NCBI GenBank assembly: GCA_002900995.3
Contig: CM035315.1
Location: forward strand, 2,934,814-2,998,813
Direction of reading: 5' to 3'
DNA length: 64,000 nucleotides
From: Ganoderma boninense
Taxonomy: Eukaryota; Basidiomycota; Agaricomycetes; Polyporales; Polyporaceae
How positions within the stretch are numbered: the stretch's first letter is position 1; the number at the start of each line of letters is the position of its first letter. This document shows, one piece after another, positions 10,400-19,900 of this stretch. A program made the position numbers and the translations under genes. The notes beneath the pieces are model-generated. The model searched no databases, was not told where the DNA came from, and worked only from the letters and a program-made list of their open reading frames with translations.

Positions 10400-11400
10400 A
10401 AACCAGCTCAAGGGACTCAAGCTTTCACCAATATAAGTAATCAGCCAGGTAAACTTAATACTAAAAGGAAAAGAGATGATGAGCTAGAACTATGTATATC
10501 TTATGAAACTAAGAAAGTCAAAGTAAGCAAGCCTCTACCTGGTAGATCAATACAAGGATTTTTGTAGGATAGTGAAAACTGGAGTTGTGCATATAATAGT
10601 CTGCTCATAATCTTATTGACTACCTACAATAACAGTAAGCAACTATGGACAAGTAGCACTATACAACCATATAAAAGCCTGAATATTGTCAAAACTGCAT
10701 TTGAACAGGTCCTTACAAACTCTTTTCAATTGTCTATGACCTAGGCAAAAAATGAAATATGATCATCATTTGGCTTCAGACATCCTGAATTGAGACTTCA
10801 AGGTCAGCAACATATGGATCTGTATATGTTAGCTTGAGAGTTGTTAGGTATAAATGAGGATGTAGTAAGTATTAATTACCATTGTAGAGCTTGTGACTAC
10901 CAATCTGAAGCTGAGGGATCAGATGATATTTGTTGAACATTTACACAAGATATATGAAAAAACCATCCAAGCAAACTTAGAACATATAAAGGCAAAAGTG
11001 TACAAAGTGGTTATATGCTGCTCATGTTTAAAAATCAAATGCTTTATGTTTACGCTGTCAGAGGCCATTACAATGTATAGTGACATATGATAGTGCTCCT
11101 TGTTTTGTTGCTTGCATTACTCATGATACTAAAGTCAATATTGAACCAGAGATCACTATAACAGAACTCAGTACAAAATATAGATTATGTAGAATTGTAT
11201 ATTATGCCAACTTTCACTTTGTATGCAGAGTTATTGATCATTCTGGAGACATATGGTTTCATGATGGCGCAAAACATGGCAATGAAGCAAGCTATGTTGG
11301 AAACATTGCGAATTTTAATATGAGAAAACTACAAATAGTGGGAGATTATACTATGTGTTTGCTTGTATATATAAAACTTATAAATAGAGATGGTAGTTAA
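10400..11400 (+). pseudogene. Helitron protein C-terminal relic (USP-like domain)
   Basis: Pieces in several frames match the C-terminal 300 residues of the Helitron protein at 44574-50762 in order. The linker (PAQGTQ...KRKRDDE...KKVKV...SIQGF) corresponds to KGSQ...KKAKF...QFKGF. After a stop at 10566 comes NWSCAYNSLLIILLTTY, matching NHSCAYDALLTILLAVY with the candidate catalytic Cys. At 11080-11400 an open frame holds FVACITHDTKVNIEPEI, NFHFVCRVIDHSGDIWFHDG and LLVYIKL, matching the His/Asp box. The Rep and helicase parts are absent. Stops and deletions make it non-functional. It ends about 70 bp before a Helitron-type 3' terminus. Confidence 0.8.
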
Positions 11401-11443
11401 CTAATACAATAGAAGCTTCTTAATGTTCCTCATCAATCGTATT

Positions 11444-11469
11444 GCCAGAAATGGCCTTCTTCAACCTAG
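11444..11469 (+). other. Helitron 3' terminus
   Basis: Hairpin GCCAGAAATGGC, then CTTCTTCAACCTAG followed by T (11470). A short hairpin about a dozen bases before a CTRR end, with T as the next base, is the standard Helitron 3' end. The same 70-bp end occurs inverted at 39785-39860, with CAAG instead of CTAG and again T next to it. Confidence 0.75.
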
Positions 11470-11640
11470 TAAAAATACAGCAGGTCACACAGCAATGAAC
11501 AAACGAGAACCTCTAGTCAGGGCCGCTTACAAGAGAAAGCATTGGCGAGGATGAATTAATATTCAATACTTAGCGATCTGGCATTCCAAGGCCACAGCTG
11601 TTACCACTGCCTGGTCTTGTTGATGCACCCTTGCAGCCTA
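11470..11640. other. Helitron flank
   Basis: Unique sequence to the right of the Helitron end; nothing recognised. Confidence 0.5.
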
Positions 11641-12759
11641 TCAATGTGCAGCACGCTGCTCACGTGTTTTGATGTGGGATCGTGACACTGCGGCAGGGAG
11701 TGCGCCGCACGATGGCCTTCTCCAGATCCAAGAGCAGCGTGGTTTCATCCGCCGCTGTCCGCATATCCCCCTGGAGGCACCATCTACAGCAATGAGTGGA
11801 TAGATGGGGAAACCCTTGCTGGCGAGACATACCTCGAGGATGTAGCCAGCGACCTGGCCTGAATGACACGACTCCAAATGGGGTCGGTACCACAGACACC
11901 GATGTTGAGGACACATTGGAAAGCAAGAGAGAAATGGTAGGTGGCGTGCTTGTCGTCCTACAGAAGTCATAGAGGATGCGAGCAAGACGCTCAAGGTCGC
12001 CATCCATGGCAATCTCGCAGATGCTGGAAGATGTTGAAGTGAGATAGATGAGGTTGGTGCGCGAGGGGGGTAGGAAGAGTTAATGTTGAACGCTGTGCAC
12101 ATTCTGCTCATCTCGGAAGTCTGTGAGGGATGTGGGGGGGCAGACGTACCTTGTCTGGCTAGAGGAGATGCAGATACAGGGCCTGTTCTACACTGGCAGT
12201 GCAAAGTTGGATTCCCACATTGTGGCTGGGGTTGTAGGCTCTGGTGCGGAGGAGGAGGGGGCGGACGGATGTGCAAGAGATTTGGCGAAAACACTTGCTG
12301 TTTGGTCAGGCGCTGGCACGCTCGTGCCAGCGCCTGACCTCCTCCATATTTGGAGGAGAGTTCGGCTATGCGAGGGATAGCGGCATGAGTGGGATGACGG
12401 TGGGTGACGACACCAGCCAAGTGGGTGTTGTCGAGAACCTGCAAGTGGACCGGAAGCCATGGAGTGGCAGGGGGAGCATACTTCTGAATCTTGGTTCGAA
12501 TGTGGAGAGATGCGGAGGGCGATACAAACGCAGCCCCGGACTGAAATGGACCACGCTCATCAATACAACCAGGAACCCAAAAGCTCGAGCCATTGGGCTC
12601 GCAATAAATGCAGACACCAAAACTTACCTCATGCCTTTTCCCGCATTCCTCCCACTCCTCAGGCTCTGCTCCTCTGCTCAACTGGTGCCTCCAAATCCTA
12701 CTCTTCTGCGTGTCCGTGCTTGTGGTTGGGGGAGTGTAAGGTATCGGGAGGGCGATCAA
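11641..12759 (-). pseudogene. Decayed multi-exon gene of unknown family
   Basis: A 372-codon frame is open but composite. After EEWEECGKRHE there is a good donor (GTAAGT, near 12625) and, about 88 nt on, a TTTCAG acceptor leading into SGAAFVSPSAS...LVLDNTHLAGVVTHRH. Further 3', coding-like sequence continues in different frames (DGDLERLARILYDF; then TYHFSLAFQCVLNIGVCGTDPIWSRVI), indicating frameshifts or unrecognised introns. The palindrome at 12304-12339 lies inside it and adds an Ala/Arg-rich insert. I do not recognise the family. CpG content is high compared with neighbouring repeats, as for a recently captured or host gene. Confidence 0.4.
12304..12339. repeat. 36-bp perfect palindrome
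   Basis: Two 17-bp arms, GGTCAGGCGCTGGCACG and its exact complement, around a 2-nt CT spacer. Related in sequence to the palindrome at 13284-13307. Confidence 0.9.
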
Positions 12760-12856
12760 CGTAGCTTGCGGCAGATGTGGGAAGCACGCCTAATGCGTAG
12801 GAGGAGGACGAGACGGAATGGGGACAGAGCGGCAGAGTGGCACTGGCAGTGGAGAG

Positions 12857-12934
12857 GACAAGGACAAGTGTGTTAGGCGCCGACGTTGCTTGCGTACGCA
12901 AGCAACATCGGTGCCTAACACACTTGTCCTTGTC
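12857..12934. repeat. 78-bp near-perfect palindrome
   Basis: Centre at 12895/12896 (TGCGT|ACGCA), 39-bp arms with two mismatches, no spacer. Arms begin GACAAGGACAAGTGTGTTAG. Weaker inverted similarity continues outside (GAGAG/CTCTC, CCCCATTCC on both sides), suggesting a larger, older inverted duplication. Confidence 0.9.
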
Positions 12935-13283
12935 GCTCTCGAGTCTCCTGCCACCTCACGGTGGCTGCCCCCCATTCCTTCCCACTGGGGTCTCTCTCAG
13001 CACCATTTCTGCCCTCTGCATCTCTTTTTCATTGCTGGGAACCTCAACAGTCGACCCCTGAATGCATCGTCTTGCGGTTGTTCGACTCTTCTCAAACGCG
13101 CCGTCTGCGATCTCCAGACTCCCTCAAGTCTTGGCTCTAGGTGGAGAGTTTTCGAAGAGTTATTCACACGTAAGGTGCGTTGTCATTCCCACTTCATCTG
13201 TGCTGACGTCTGCTACCTCTATGCTCACCAAACGTTCACGTTCAAACGGCCCAGGAAGCACTTCTATTTAAGGAACATAAATC

Positions 13284-13307
13284 GCGCTGGCACATCCGTG
13301 CCGGCGC
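13284..13307. repeat. Short palindrome
   Basis: GCGCTGGCAC and GTGCCGGCGC arms with one mismatch around a short spacer. It has the same GCTGGCAC core as the palindrome at 12304-12339. Confidence 0.7.
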
Positions 13308-13309
13308 CA

Positions 13310-14580
13310 GACCTATTGGCGACTGGTGAGCAACGTATCTTTTGTCTCCTCTTTCGCCATGCTCATACCCTTCCATTTGCCAACCATTTCAGCAAATAGG
13401 TCATCTTATGCATCCAGTGCTCCTGTCCTGAGGGTTGCCAGTGACCCTCGGGTCTATTGACAACACCTCTGCGCCCATCTCGTCCTCCACCACCCCCACG
13501 CTGATGATGAAGTAGCTGCCGCAGCAGCATCCGTATCGTCGGTGTCGACTGTCACATATAACTAGGTACTATCTTCTTGTTTTGTCCTCGTTCTCCTCTG
13601 TTGTCTTGCCTGGTCATTGACACTTCCTCGAAGCTTGAGCTCGCGGTCCGAGGCCCCCCTCAAGCTCAAGTCCTGGGCGGAGCTGAGAGATTTGGAAGGG
13701 TGATTTTATTCGGAAGTTTAAGGTCTGTTGTCCCATGTGTCACATCTGCGTTGTCATCTGAGTTATCTACACCGTCAGACCTTCATGCTTGAACTGCAAG
13801 GGGACGCTCCCATCACCAAAATGTCCCACTGTGAGTGTCTTTCTCTTTCAGCCCTTCAACTTTTGCTCTTGCCTACCATCCACACCGATAATCCCCTCAC
13901 CCCTATCTCCCGTCGAGCTACCTTTTGGCCAATCTGGACCTCATTGGTTCCATGGAGATCTTGTTAACGAGCCACTCAGTAAGACATCGCCCTCGAACGA
14001 ACATACTCCTCTTCCGGAGGATCACGATCCTTTCTTCTTCACACACTCATCTTTGCTCCGCCCCTCATGGTGAGTTCCCTTCATGGGTCGTACTTTTAAT
14101 GACCTGATACCCAGCTCTATCCCCTCCATCCCTATCCCACCACGCTCATCCCTTCACAAATCTCAGCCTGCTGTTCACCATGTCCATGCTTACCATCATC
14201 ACCGCTCTACCGCACGCGCCTCCCTCTCCCTCGCGGCCTGTGCATCAATAGTGGGTGTTTGTGTTTCTGTTTTGCTTCGGTTGTTTCGGAGGCTGGGGTG
14301 TGACGTTGGTGGGTAGAGGGGTTGGTGTTGGTTGAGGGAGGGCGGGGCGTGTTTGGTGGGCTGGCTGGGAGTGAGGCCTTGTGTATGCATGACGTTTTCC
14401 AGGCGCATCCCTGTTCGCTGCTTGTCGATCTTCTACTTTTTTGTATGGGTCTGTGTTAAGTACGATACACTCTGTATGATGTGTGACGCCATGTTATACT
14501 ACTACTATACGCTCTTTAATGAGAAAAATGTTCCCAATACATTTCTGCAACTTGTGTCAAAAGCATTCAATGTATTGATG
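13310..14580. other. CpG-rich sequence, no gene recognised
   Basis: Several short plus-strand frames and possible splice sites exist (for example CTGCAAGGG and TTTCAGCCC near 13795-13855), but no conserved motif. Composition resembles the decayed gene to its left rather than the AT-rich repeats. Possibly captured gene sequence. Confidence 0.4.
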
Positions 14581-14584
14581 TGGC

Positions 14585-14768
14585 ACTGGAGATCCTTGAG
14601 GTGCCTTGAGGGTGTCTTGAAGGCGTCTTGAAGGCTCTTGAAGGTGTCTTCAAGACATGTGTTTCAAGCGATGTGCCTTGAAGGCATCTCAAGACACTTC
14701 GCAGCCTTGACATCTTGATTGCCTTCCAGACCCTTTGGGCGTCTTCGAGTGCCTTCAAGGCATCTCAA
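14585..14768. repeat. Subterminal CTTGAAGG repeats, right
   Basis: Repeated CCTTGAGG / GTCTTGAAGG / CCTTCAAGGCATCTCAAGG units immediately inside the right end of the 6.8-kb insertion, the counterpart of 7985-8110. Confidence 0.65.
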
Positions 14769-14793
14769 GGCTGAGTGGCTTTTTCCTGATGTA

Positions 14794-14903
14794 GATGTCA
14801 AGCTTTGTAAAGTACTTGGCCCTCTTGAGTCGATCCATCAAGTCTGACACCAACGGCAGTGGGTATCGGTTTTTAATGGTGATGTCATTCAATCACCGGT
14901 AGT
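14794..14903 (-). mobile_element. gypsy-1 RT continuation
   Basis: Collinear with 17962-18072 of gypsy-2 (KYFTKLDI.. and [17 protein letters not shown] on the minus strand), so it is the missing adjoining RT sequence of gypsy-1. It stops where the left LTR of gypsy-2 begins, at CCGGTAGT. Confidence 0.8.
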
Positions 14904-15363
14904 TGTTGCGACTGGCTGTCGAGTAAGATCAGGGAGGAGGCTTACGAGACGAGCAAGGGCGTCGACGGGCACTTGTGCAGCGAGAGCGGAGCAGGGCTCG
15001 ACAGTCAGGCTGGAGACAAGATGTATTGAGCGAGTAACTAACGAGCGAGAATACAGCGAGGCTTACCTGGAGACAAGAGGTCGAAACTGAGGTCTCCAGG
15101 TAGCAAAGTACAGGCCTTATATACATGTAACGGACAATGGGAACCGGGGACAATAGGTAACTATGGACACGGGAACCAGTGGGAGAACAATGGTATGTAG
15201 TACAATGACGACGGGAACAATGGGTAAAAGGAGTTATTGTACTGCGAGAACAAGGGACAGGTTTGCTAAACAATGGAGGACAATAAGGACGACGTGGGAG
15301 GCAAACAGTCCAAAAAGGGAAAGAGAGACGCCGGGGTAAGCACCGAGCATGCAGTTCATGACA
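14904..15363 (-). repeat. gypsy-2 3' LTR
   Basis: 460 bp, TG...CA on the plus strand (TGTTGCGACTGG...TTCATGACA). Inserted in the RT of gypsy-1. GC-richer and less decayed than the other LTR, which carries many C-to-T/G-to-A differences. Confidence 0.9.
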
Positions 15364-15385
15364 ATACCCCCCTCCTAAGAATTGT
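15364..15385 (-). other. gypsy-2 polypurine tract
   Basis: The minus strand reads AGGAGGGGGGTAT directly before the LTR start TGTCATGAAC, the usual position of the primer for second-strand cDNA synthesis. The same tract occurs in gypsy-1 near 6154-6175. Confidence 0.8.
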
Positions 15386-15389
15386 GTCC

Positions 15390-16292
15390 TCACGATCGAG
15401 TCTTCTTGTTGAGAGGGCCAGGAGCGTCGGGATGTGTTGAATGAAACTTTTGCAGCACTTTTAGTGCATTTGCTAGATCCGACACATCTTTCCAGCTATC
15501 GTGTTCAGGGCCCCAGCCCTTCCAGTGAACAAGATACTGCAGTTTCTTCCACCGCCCATACCGACGCGAGTCCAGCACTTCCTCCACTTCATACTCCTTC
15601 TCTCCTTCCACTTCAAGAGCTGCAGGTTCAGGGAGATGTCGTCCAGGAAGTTGGCTCTCTTTATGTGGGTGCAGAAGCATCACGTGGAACACTGGGTAGA
15701 GTCCCATGTCTTTGAGGAGCTTGAGCTCGTAAGCCAAGTTGCCCACCTTGCACTTGACAGGGTACAGGCCAGCATACCGGTCCACCAGTTTCCGAGAGAC
15801 TCCAGGGACCCAGAAGTTCCTAGTGTCGAGCCACACCTTCTGACCCTCCTTGAATTCTGGAGCAGCGGAGACATAGCGATCGTAGTACTCGTTCATCTGC
15901 TCTGCTGCCAGGGTTAAGGCTGAGGTTGCATCCTCCCTTGCCTGGTGCAACTCCTCTCTTCGTTCATCTGCCGTGGGCACCATGGTGGATAGCATCGGAA
16001 CATGGAACTGAGGTTCATAGCCGTACATGAGGTAAAACGGTGAGTACCCTGTGGATGAATGTACGCTCAAGTTGAAGCAGTATTCTGCTGTTGGCAGCCA
16101 CTTGACCCAATTGTTGCGGTGCCTTGAGCAGTACATCTGCAGGTACGCCTCTATCTCCTAGTTCCATCGCTCTGACTGCCCATCCGTCTGTGGATGGTAG
16201 GCTGTGGACAATGTGCTTTCTATATCGAGGCCTTTAAAGATTGCACGGAAAAGCTTGCTAGAGAACTGGGGCCCCCGATCAGAGATGATCTT
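15390..16292 (-). pseudogene. gypsy-2 integrase core and chromodomain
   Basis: Reading leftwards from 16292: IISDRGPQF (second catalytic Asp) and [12 protein letters not shown] (Glu), a stop (TAG where CAG is expected), then a 248-codon open frame with WLPTAEYCFN, GYSPFYLMYGYEP, a GPY/F-like ADERREELHQAREDA region, EGQKVWLDTRN and a C-terminal chromodomain (YEVEEVLDSR...LQYLVHWKGWGPEHDSW...L..F). Chromodomains of chromoviruses direct integration to histone-marked heterochromatin. The stop at the N-terminal side, and another before IISDRG, separate this part from the zinc-binding domain. Confidence 0.9.
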
Positions 16293-16940
16293 TCACGGGA
16301 GTCCATGTAGACGGAACCATTCTCTAATGAAGTTGTCTGCAGTCCCTTCCGTGTCAATCTCCTCGGTGCATGGAATGAGGTGAATCATCTTTCCATGCCG
16401 ATCAGTGATAAGCTGGAGCGCATTGTATCCATCTACCTCTGGCAGTCCAGTGATGAAGTCACAGGTAACTACTTGGCCTGGGCCGTCCGGGATCTCGTTG
16501 GGTTGAAGAGGACCGTGTGGCTTCGCATGTGAAGTCTTGCCACGGCGACAAGTGTCGCAGGTCTCAACATAATCCTTAATGAACTTTGCCATGCCCGGCC
16601 ACCAGTAGTTCCATGTAACCAGCTCCACCGTCTTTGCCTGGCCAGGGTGTCCAGCAGGTGGGAGGTCGTGGTGAATGCACACTATCTCTGCTCGGAGCGC
16701 GTCGTCTTTGGGGACATAAACTCGGCTGCAGTAGAGCAGCAGGCCTTGTTCTGTGTTCCAGTCCACCAGATCATTCTGTAGATGTGCTGGCCCAAGCTTA
16801 TCGAGCTTGCTGAGTGCCTCTGCGACCTCCTGCTCATGCTCTCCACATTCTCGAATGCGGCGGAGCAGTGCCTTCTCTGGTACCACTGACATGTGCCCTC
16901 TCTTGGCTGCCAGTACTCGGAAGCGATCAGGTTGCAACAT
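16293..16940 (-). pseudogene. gypsy-2 integrase N-terminal part
   Basis: Contains HHDLPPAGHPGQAKT...CDTCRRGK (H2C2 zinc domain) and TCDFITGLPEVDG with the first catalytic Asp, then TDRHGKMIHL. It stops at FRLHGLP followed by TGA, where CGA (Arg) is expected before KIISDRG. 215 codons are open. It is separated from RT-RNase H by a stop 3 bp upstream, so Pol is broken into pieces. Confidence 0.9.
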
Positions 16941-16943
16941 GAC

Positions 16944-18434
16944 TCAGTTCAGGTTGTCATCGGCATCATCCTTCTGGTGATCAGGCCTGCGTGACAGCAC
17001 GTCTGCCCTACCATTGGAGGTGCCCAGCTTGTGTGCAATGACAAAGTCGAACCGTGACAGGTAGAGAGCCCATTGTGCCTGCCTGCATGTGAGGTTTTGT
17101 GCGGCCTTCCAGTACTCGAGGTTCTTGTGGTCCGACTGGATCTCGAACACACTAGGAAGACCCTTGAGGTAGTGGCACCAGGCCTGCAGGGCACGGATGA
17201 TAGCGAGCATCTCCTTGTCGTAGATCTCGTAGTTGCATTCTGCATCGCTCATTGACTCGGAGTGGAAAGCCACAGGGTGCCATTTGCCATCCTCCCCCTC
17301 CTGAGACAGAACCGCACCGGTAGCATACCCGGATGCATCGACTTCAATGCAGGTCTTGTGGTCTGGGTCATACATGCTCAGGACAGGGCTTTCAGTGAAA
17401 TGACGTTTGAGCTCGTCAAATGCTGATTGCTCTTCAGCACCCCATTGCCAGGGAGCATTACCTGTGAGACGGTTGAGGGGCTTGCATACCGCACTGAAGT
17501 CCTTAATGAACTGCCTGTAGAAGTTCACGAAACCATGGAACTTTTGTACATCTGAGGTGTTCTGAGGGACAGGCCATTCTGCGATACCCCTGACCTTCAC
17601 TGGGTCTATCTCCACACGATTCTCTGAGATGAGTACACCTAGGTACTCAACCTTAGGCTGTTCGAACTTGCACTTCTCTGGCTTGCAGAACAGGTCGTGC
17701 TCTGCCAGATGCTTCAGGACCTCACGCACCAATGTGCAGTGTTCCTCGATGTTGTTGGTGAATATGAGGATGTCGTCGAGGTAGATAGTGATTTTTCCGA
17801 GTATGATGAGGTCCTTGAAGATGTCGTTCATGAGCGCAGAGAATGTACTGGGCGAGTTGGCCAGTCCGAAGTACATCACGTTCGGTTCGAACAGTCCGCG
17901 ATTGGTAACAAAGGCAGCCTTCCATTCATCACCGGTCTTAATCTGCACATTGTTGTACCCCCAACGGATGTCAAGCTTTGTAAAGTACTTGGCCCTCTTG
18001 AGTCGATCCATCAAGTCTGACACCAACGGCAGTAGGTATCGGTTCTTAATGGTGATGTCGTTCAATCGCTGGTAGTCCTGTACAGGACGTAGGCTGCCAT
18101 CCTTCTTTTTAACAAAGAAGAACAGTGACAACATCGGTGACTTCGACTCTTGAATATATCCTTTGGCCAAGTTCTTGCTAAGGAACTTGTCAAGCTCGAC
18201 CTGCTCGCTGGGCGACAGGGGGTACACCTTGGAATGGAACATCCTAGCATCTGGTACGAGTTCTATAGTGTGGTCGTAGGGTCCGTGCTTAGGTAGACGT
18301 TCGGACACCTCTTTCGAGAACACACGCAGATACTCGTGGTACTGGGGAGGTACAATCTCTTTGACAGGACGGACTTCCTTCTTCTGGTACTCTTGTTCAG
18401 CAAGCTGTTGAGAGTACGTGTAGCTCACTGACAC
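16944..18434 (-). CDS. gypsy-2 reverse transcriptase-RNase H
   Basis: 496 codons open. [25 protein letters not shown] near residues 70-110, KLDIRWGYNNV near 155, the catalytic box IYLDDILIF near 215, and KCKFEQPKVEYLGVL. RNase H: FELKRHF, IEVDASGYATGAVLSQEG near 365, then DKEMLAIIRALQAW and QSDHKNLEYW. The C-terminal end (SRRPDHQKDDADDNLN) reaches a stop just before the integrase frame. The upstream end runs into tandem TGA codons at about 18467, which replace two CGA codons seen in gypsy-3. This is the best preserved gypsy enzyme in the window, but it no longer has a protein start of its own. Confidence 0.9.
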   Translation of the reverse strand: MSVSYTYSQQLAEQEYQKKEVRPVKEIVPPQYHEYLRVFSKEVSERLPKHGPYDHTIELVPDARMFHSKVYPLSPSEQVELDKFLSKNLAKGYIQESKSPMLSLFFFVKKKDGSLRPVQDYQRLNDITIKNRYLLPLVSDLMDRLKRAKYFTKLDIRWGYNNVQIKTGDEWKAAFVTNRGLFEPNVMYFGLANSPSTFSALMNDIFKDLIILGKITIYLDDILIFTNNIEEHCTLVREVLKHLAEHDLFCKPEKCKFEQPKVEYLGVLISENRVEIDPVKVRGIAEWPVPQNTSDVQKFHGFVNFYRQFIKDFSAVCKPLNRLTGNAPWQWGAEEQSAFDELKRHFTESPVLSMYDPDHKTCIEVDASGYATGAVLSQEGEDGKWHPVAFHSESMSDAECNYEIYDKEMLAIIRALQAWCHYLKGLPSVFEIQSDHKNLEYWKAAQNLTCRQAQWALYLSRFDFVIAHKLGTSNGRADVLSRRPDHQKDDADDNLN

Positions 18435-18461
18435 AAAGATCTTAGGGGTACCTCGAAGTCA

Positions 18462-19101
18462 TCATCCATCTTTCAGTGCATTGAGAAGAGACTCCTCAGT
18501 GCCATCCCATTCTGGCAGAAAACCTGGTGGTGGAGGCCTATCTTCCTCCTCCTCCTCGACCATTACGGCCGTACATATCCTACCCACCATCTTTGCCTTC
18601 CGCACCCGTTGAGAACCATTGTGTGCCATAAGCCGTACCTCCGTATCACGCACTTTGGTCTCAACATTGAACAGGTTTGGATGCCTTCCGATGAGCCAGA
18701 CATGCCTCTGGACATCTTGATAGGCGCAGCGAGCCACGCTCCCAATCTACTTCAGGGTTGTGCTCACGCAGCCAGTCCAGGCCAATGATCACATCCTCTT
18801 CTCCTATGTCTGTCACCACAAACACCACCTTCTCTCGGTGGTCTCCAATTGCCATATCCAACACGGTGACCTCCGTGATTGTCCCATCATGGTTCTCAGT
18901 ACCGTCTATGTTGTACAGAGGAATTGGCCTCGCCAACTTCCTTGTCGTAACCTGGTTCTTCTTTACAAACCGTCTATGTAAGAACTTGGTAGTAGCTCCA
19001 CTATCTACCATTGCTACAATGTCTTTATGTCGCTGCTTGCCGATTAACCGTACCGGTATATGAAAGTGTTGACCACTGTGATTTACTTCATATACAAACA
19101 C
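18462..19101 (-). pseudogene. gypsy-2 aspartic protease and linker
   Basis: The 19101-18661 frame encodes a retropepsin: VAMVDSGATTKFLHRRFVKK (active-site DSG), then DMAIGDHREKVVFVVTDI and the C-terminal box IIGLDWLREHNPEVDW. After SKPVQC a frameshift near 18665 moves the linker (ETKVRDTEV...DRPPPPGFLPEWDGTEESLLNALKDG) into another frame, where it ends at two consecutive TGA codons. In gypsy-3 (56341-56802) the same protease end, linker and RT start are one open frame, which shows what was lost here. Confidence 0.9.
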
Positions 19102-19169
19102 AGAACTCAGTACAGAAAATTGACTATTACTACAAGAGCCGGCACGTGCAGCATCCAGTGCGGCTCTAA

Positions 19170-19796
19170 TCAGAAACCCTCCTTCTTCTCAGCAGCCGAA
19201 AAGGCTGCAAGCTTCTCCTCCATCACCTTGACCTGGGCCTGAAGAGCCACTACTTCTGTAGTCGCAGTGGACAAGGAGGCAACTTGCTGACTCTTCAACC
19301 GCGGACAGTCATACTTACAATGTCTGGGTTGGCCACAAATGTGACAGTTTCCAGGGAACAGCTTCTTTCCAGTAGTGGCTGCCTTCTCCCCCTTCTTCTT
19401 CCATCCAAACGACTTCGGCCGATCTTCCTCTCTGGTGACGAGGGCCTGGTCGAGCGACAGCGCCACCTTCTGGATTTTGGTGAGGTCCGAGATGTCGTGA
19501 GCACTGGTAGCAAGGACATCCCGAAGCTGGGGGGGTAGACCAGAGCAGTAGTGTTCGCGCTTGTCCTTGTCACCAAAGCCGGTTTGAGCTGCAGCTGCAT
19601 TGAACTGTGCTGTGTACTCCTGGACAGTGCCAACCTTGCGATACACCTTGCAGAGCTTGACAAGTTCAGTGACAGTGGCCTCCTTGTCGTCAGCTGCACA
19701 GAAGTGATCCTTGAAGGCCGTGCTGAACGTGCTGTAGTCTGCCCAAGGGCTGGTTCCACCGGCAAGTTTTACAATGGTCCGATGGTGTGACTAGAG
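19170..19796 (-). pseudogene. gypsy-2 gag, N-terminally truncated
   Basis: The frame is open from a stop at about 19797 to 19170. It encodes the C-terminal part of a gag capsid domain (TIVKLAGGTSPWADYSTFSTAFKDHF..., YRKVGTVQEYTAQF) and a CCHC zinc knuckle (CHICGQPRHCKYDC, C-x2-C-x4-H-x4-C), followed by a coiled-coil-like tail ending EEKLAAFSAAEKKEGF. Only about 100 bp separate it from the 5' LTR, so the first roughly 200 residues of gag and much of the leader have been deleted. Confidence 0.85.
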
Positions 19797-19900
19797 CGCA
19801 CACTACACTAGGCCAACACAGAGGATCTAAGTGCGTACCATACGAGAAGAAAATAATGTGGGTAGAGTATGCCAGTGCTCGTGTAGAAGTTTCAACCTAA

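Larger units (their letters stand above)
9990..10405. mobile_element. Truncated MITE family A, copy with tRNA-like pair
   Basis: Shares its interior with the MITE at 26638-27322: a minus tRNA-like unit, a (GATAA)n tract, a plus tRNA-like unit, then CCTTGATCTGGAGC...GGTTAACTGCA...GGTTAATAGTAAACC. The terminal inverted repeats are not visible. It directly precedes the Helitron-derived relic that starts near 10400. Confidence 0.6.
7966..14791. mobile_element. 6.8-kb TIR-bounded insertion splitting gypsy-1
   Basis: gypsy-1 RT reads ...CCCCCAA up to 7963 and resumes GATGTCAAGC at 14794, exactly collinear with gypsy-2 (CCCCCAACGGATGTCAAGC near 17960). Between them lies an insertion flanked by TA (7964-7965 and 14792-14793), with imperfect inverted ends CATCATGAAAAACC and GGCTTTTTCCTGATG. 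Just inside both ends are clusters of CCTTGAG/CTTGAAGG subterminal repeats. The interior holds CT-rich repeats, a MITE relic, a Helitron 3' end and decayed gene sequence. No transposase was recognised. It may be a non-autonomous or cargo-carrying DNA transposon, or a TIR element enlarged by nested insertions. Confidence 0.6.

Noticed and set aside
11641..12759. 372-codon minus frame as one intact gene
   Set aside because: It crosses a good intron, a perfect palindrome and several points where coding character switches frame; kept only as a decayed gene.
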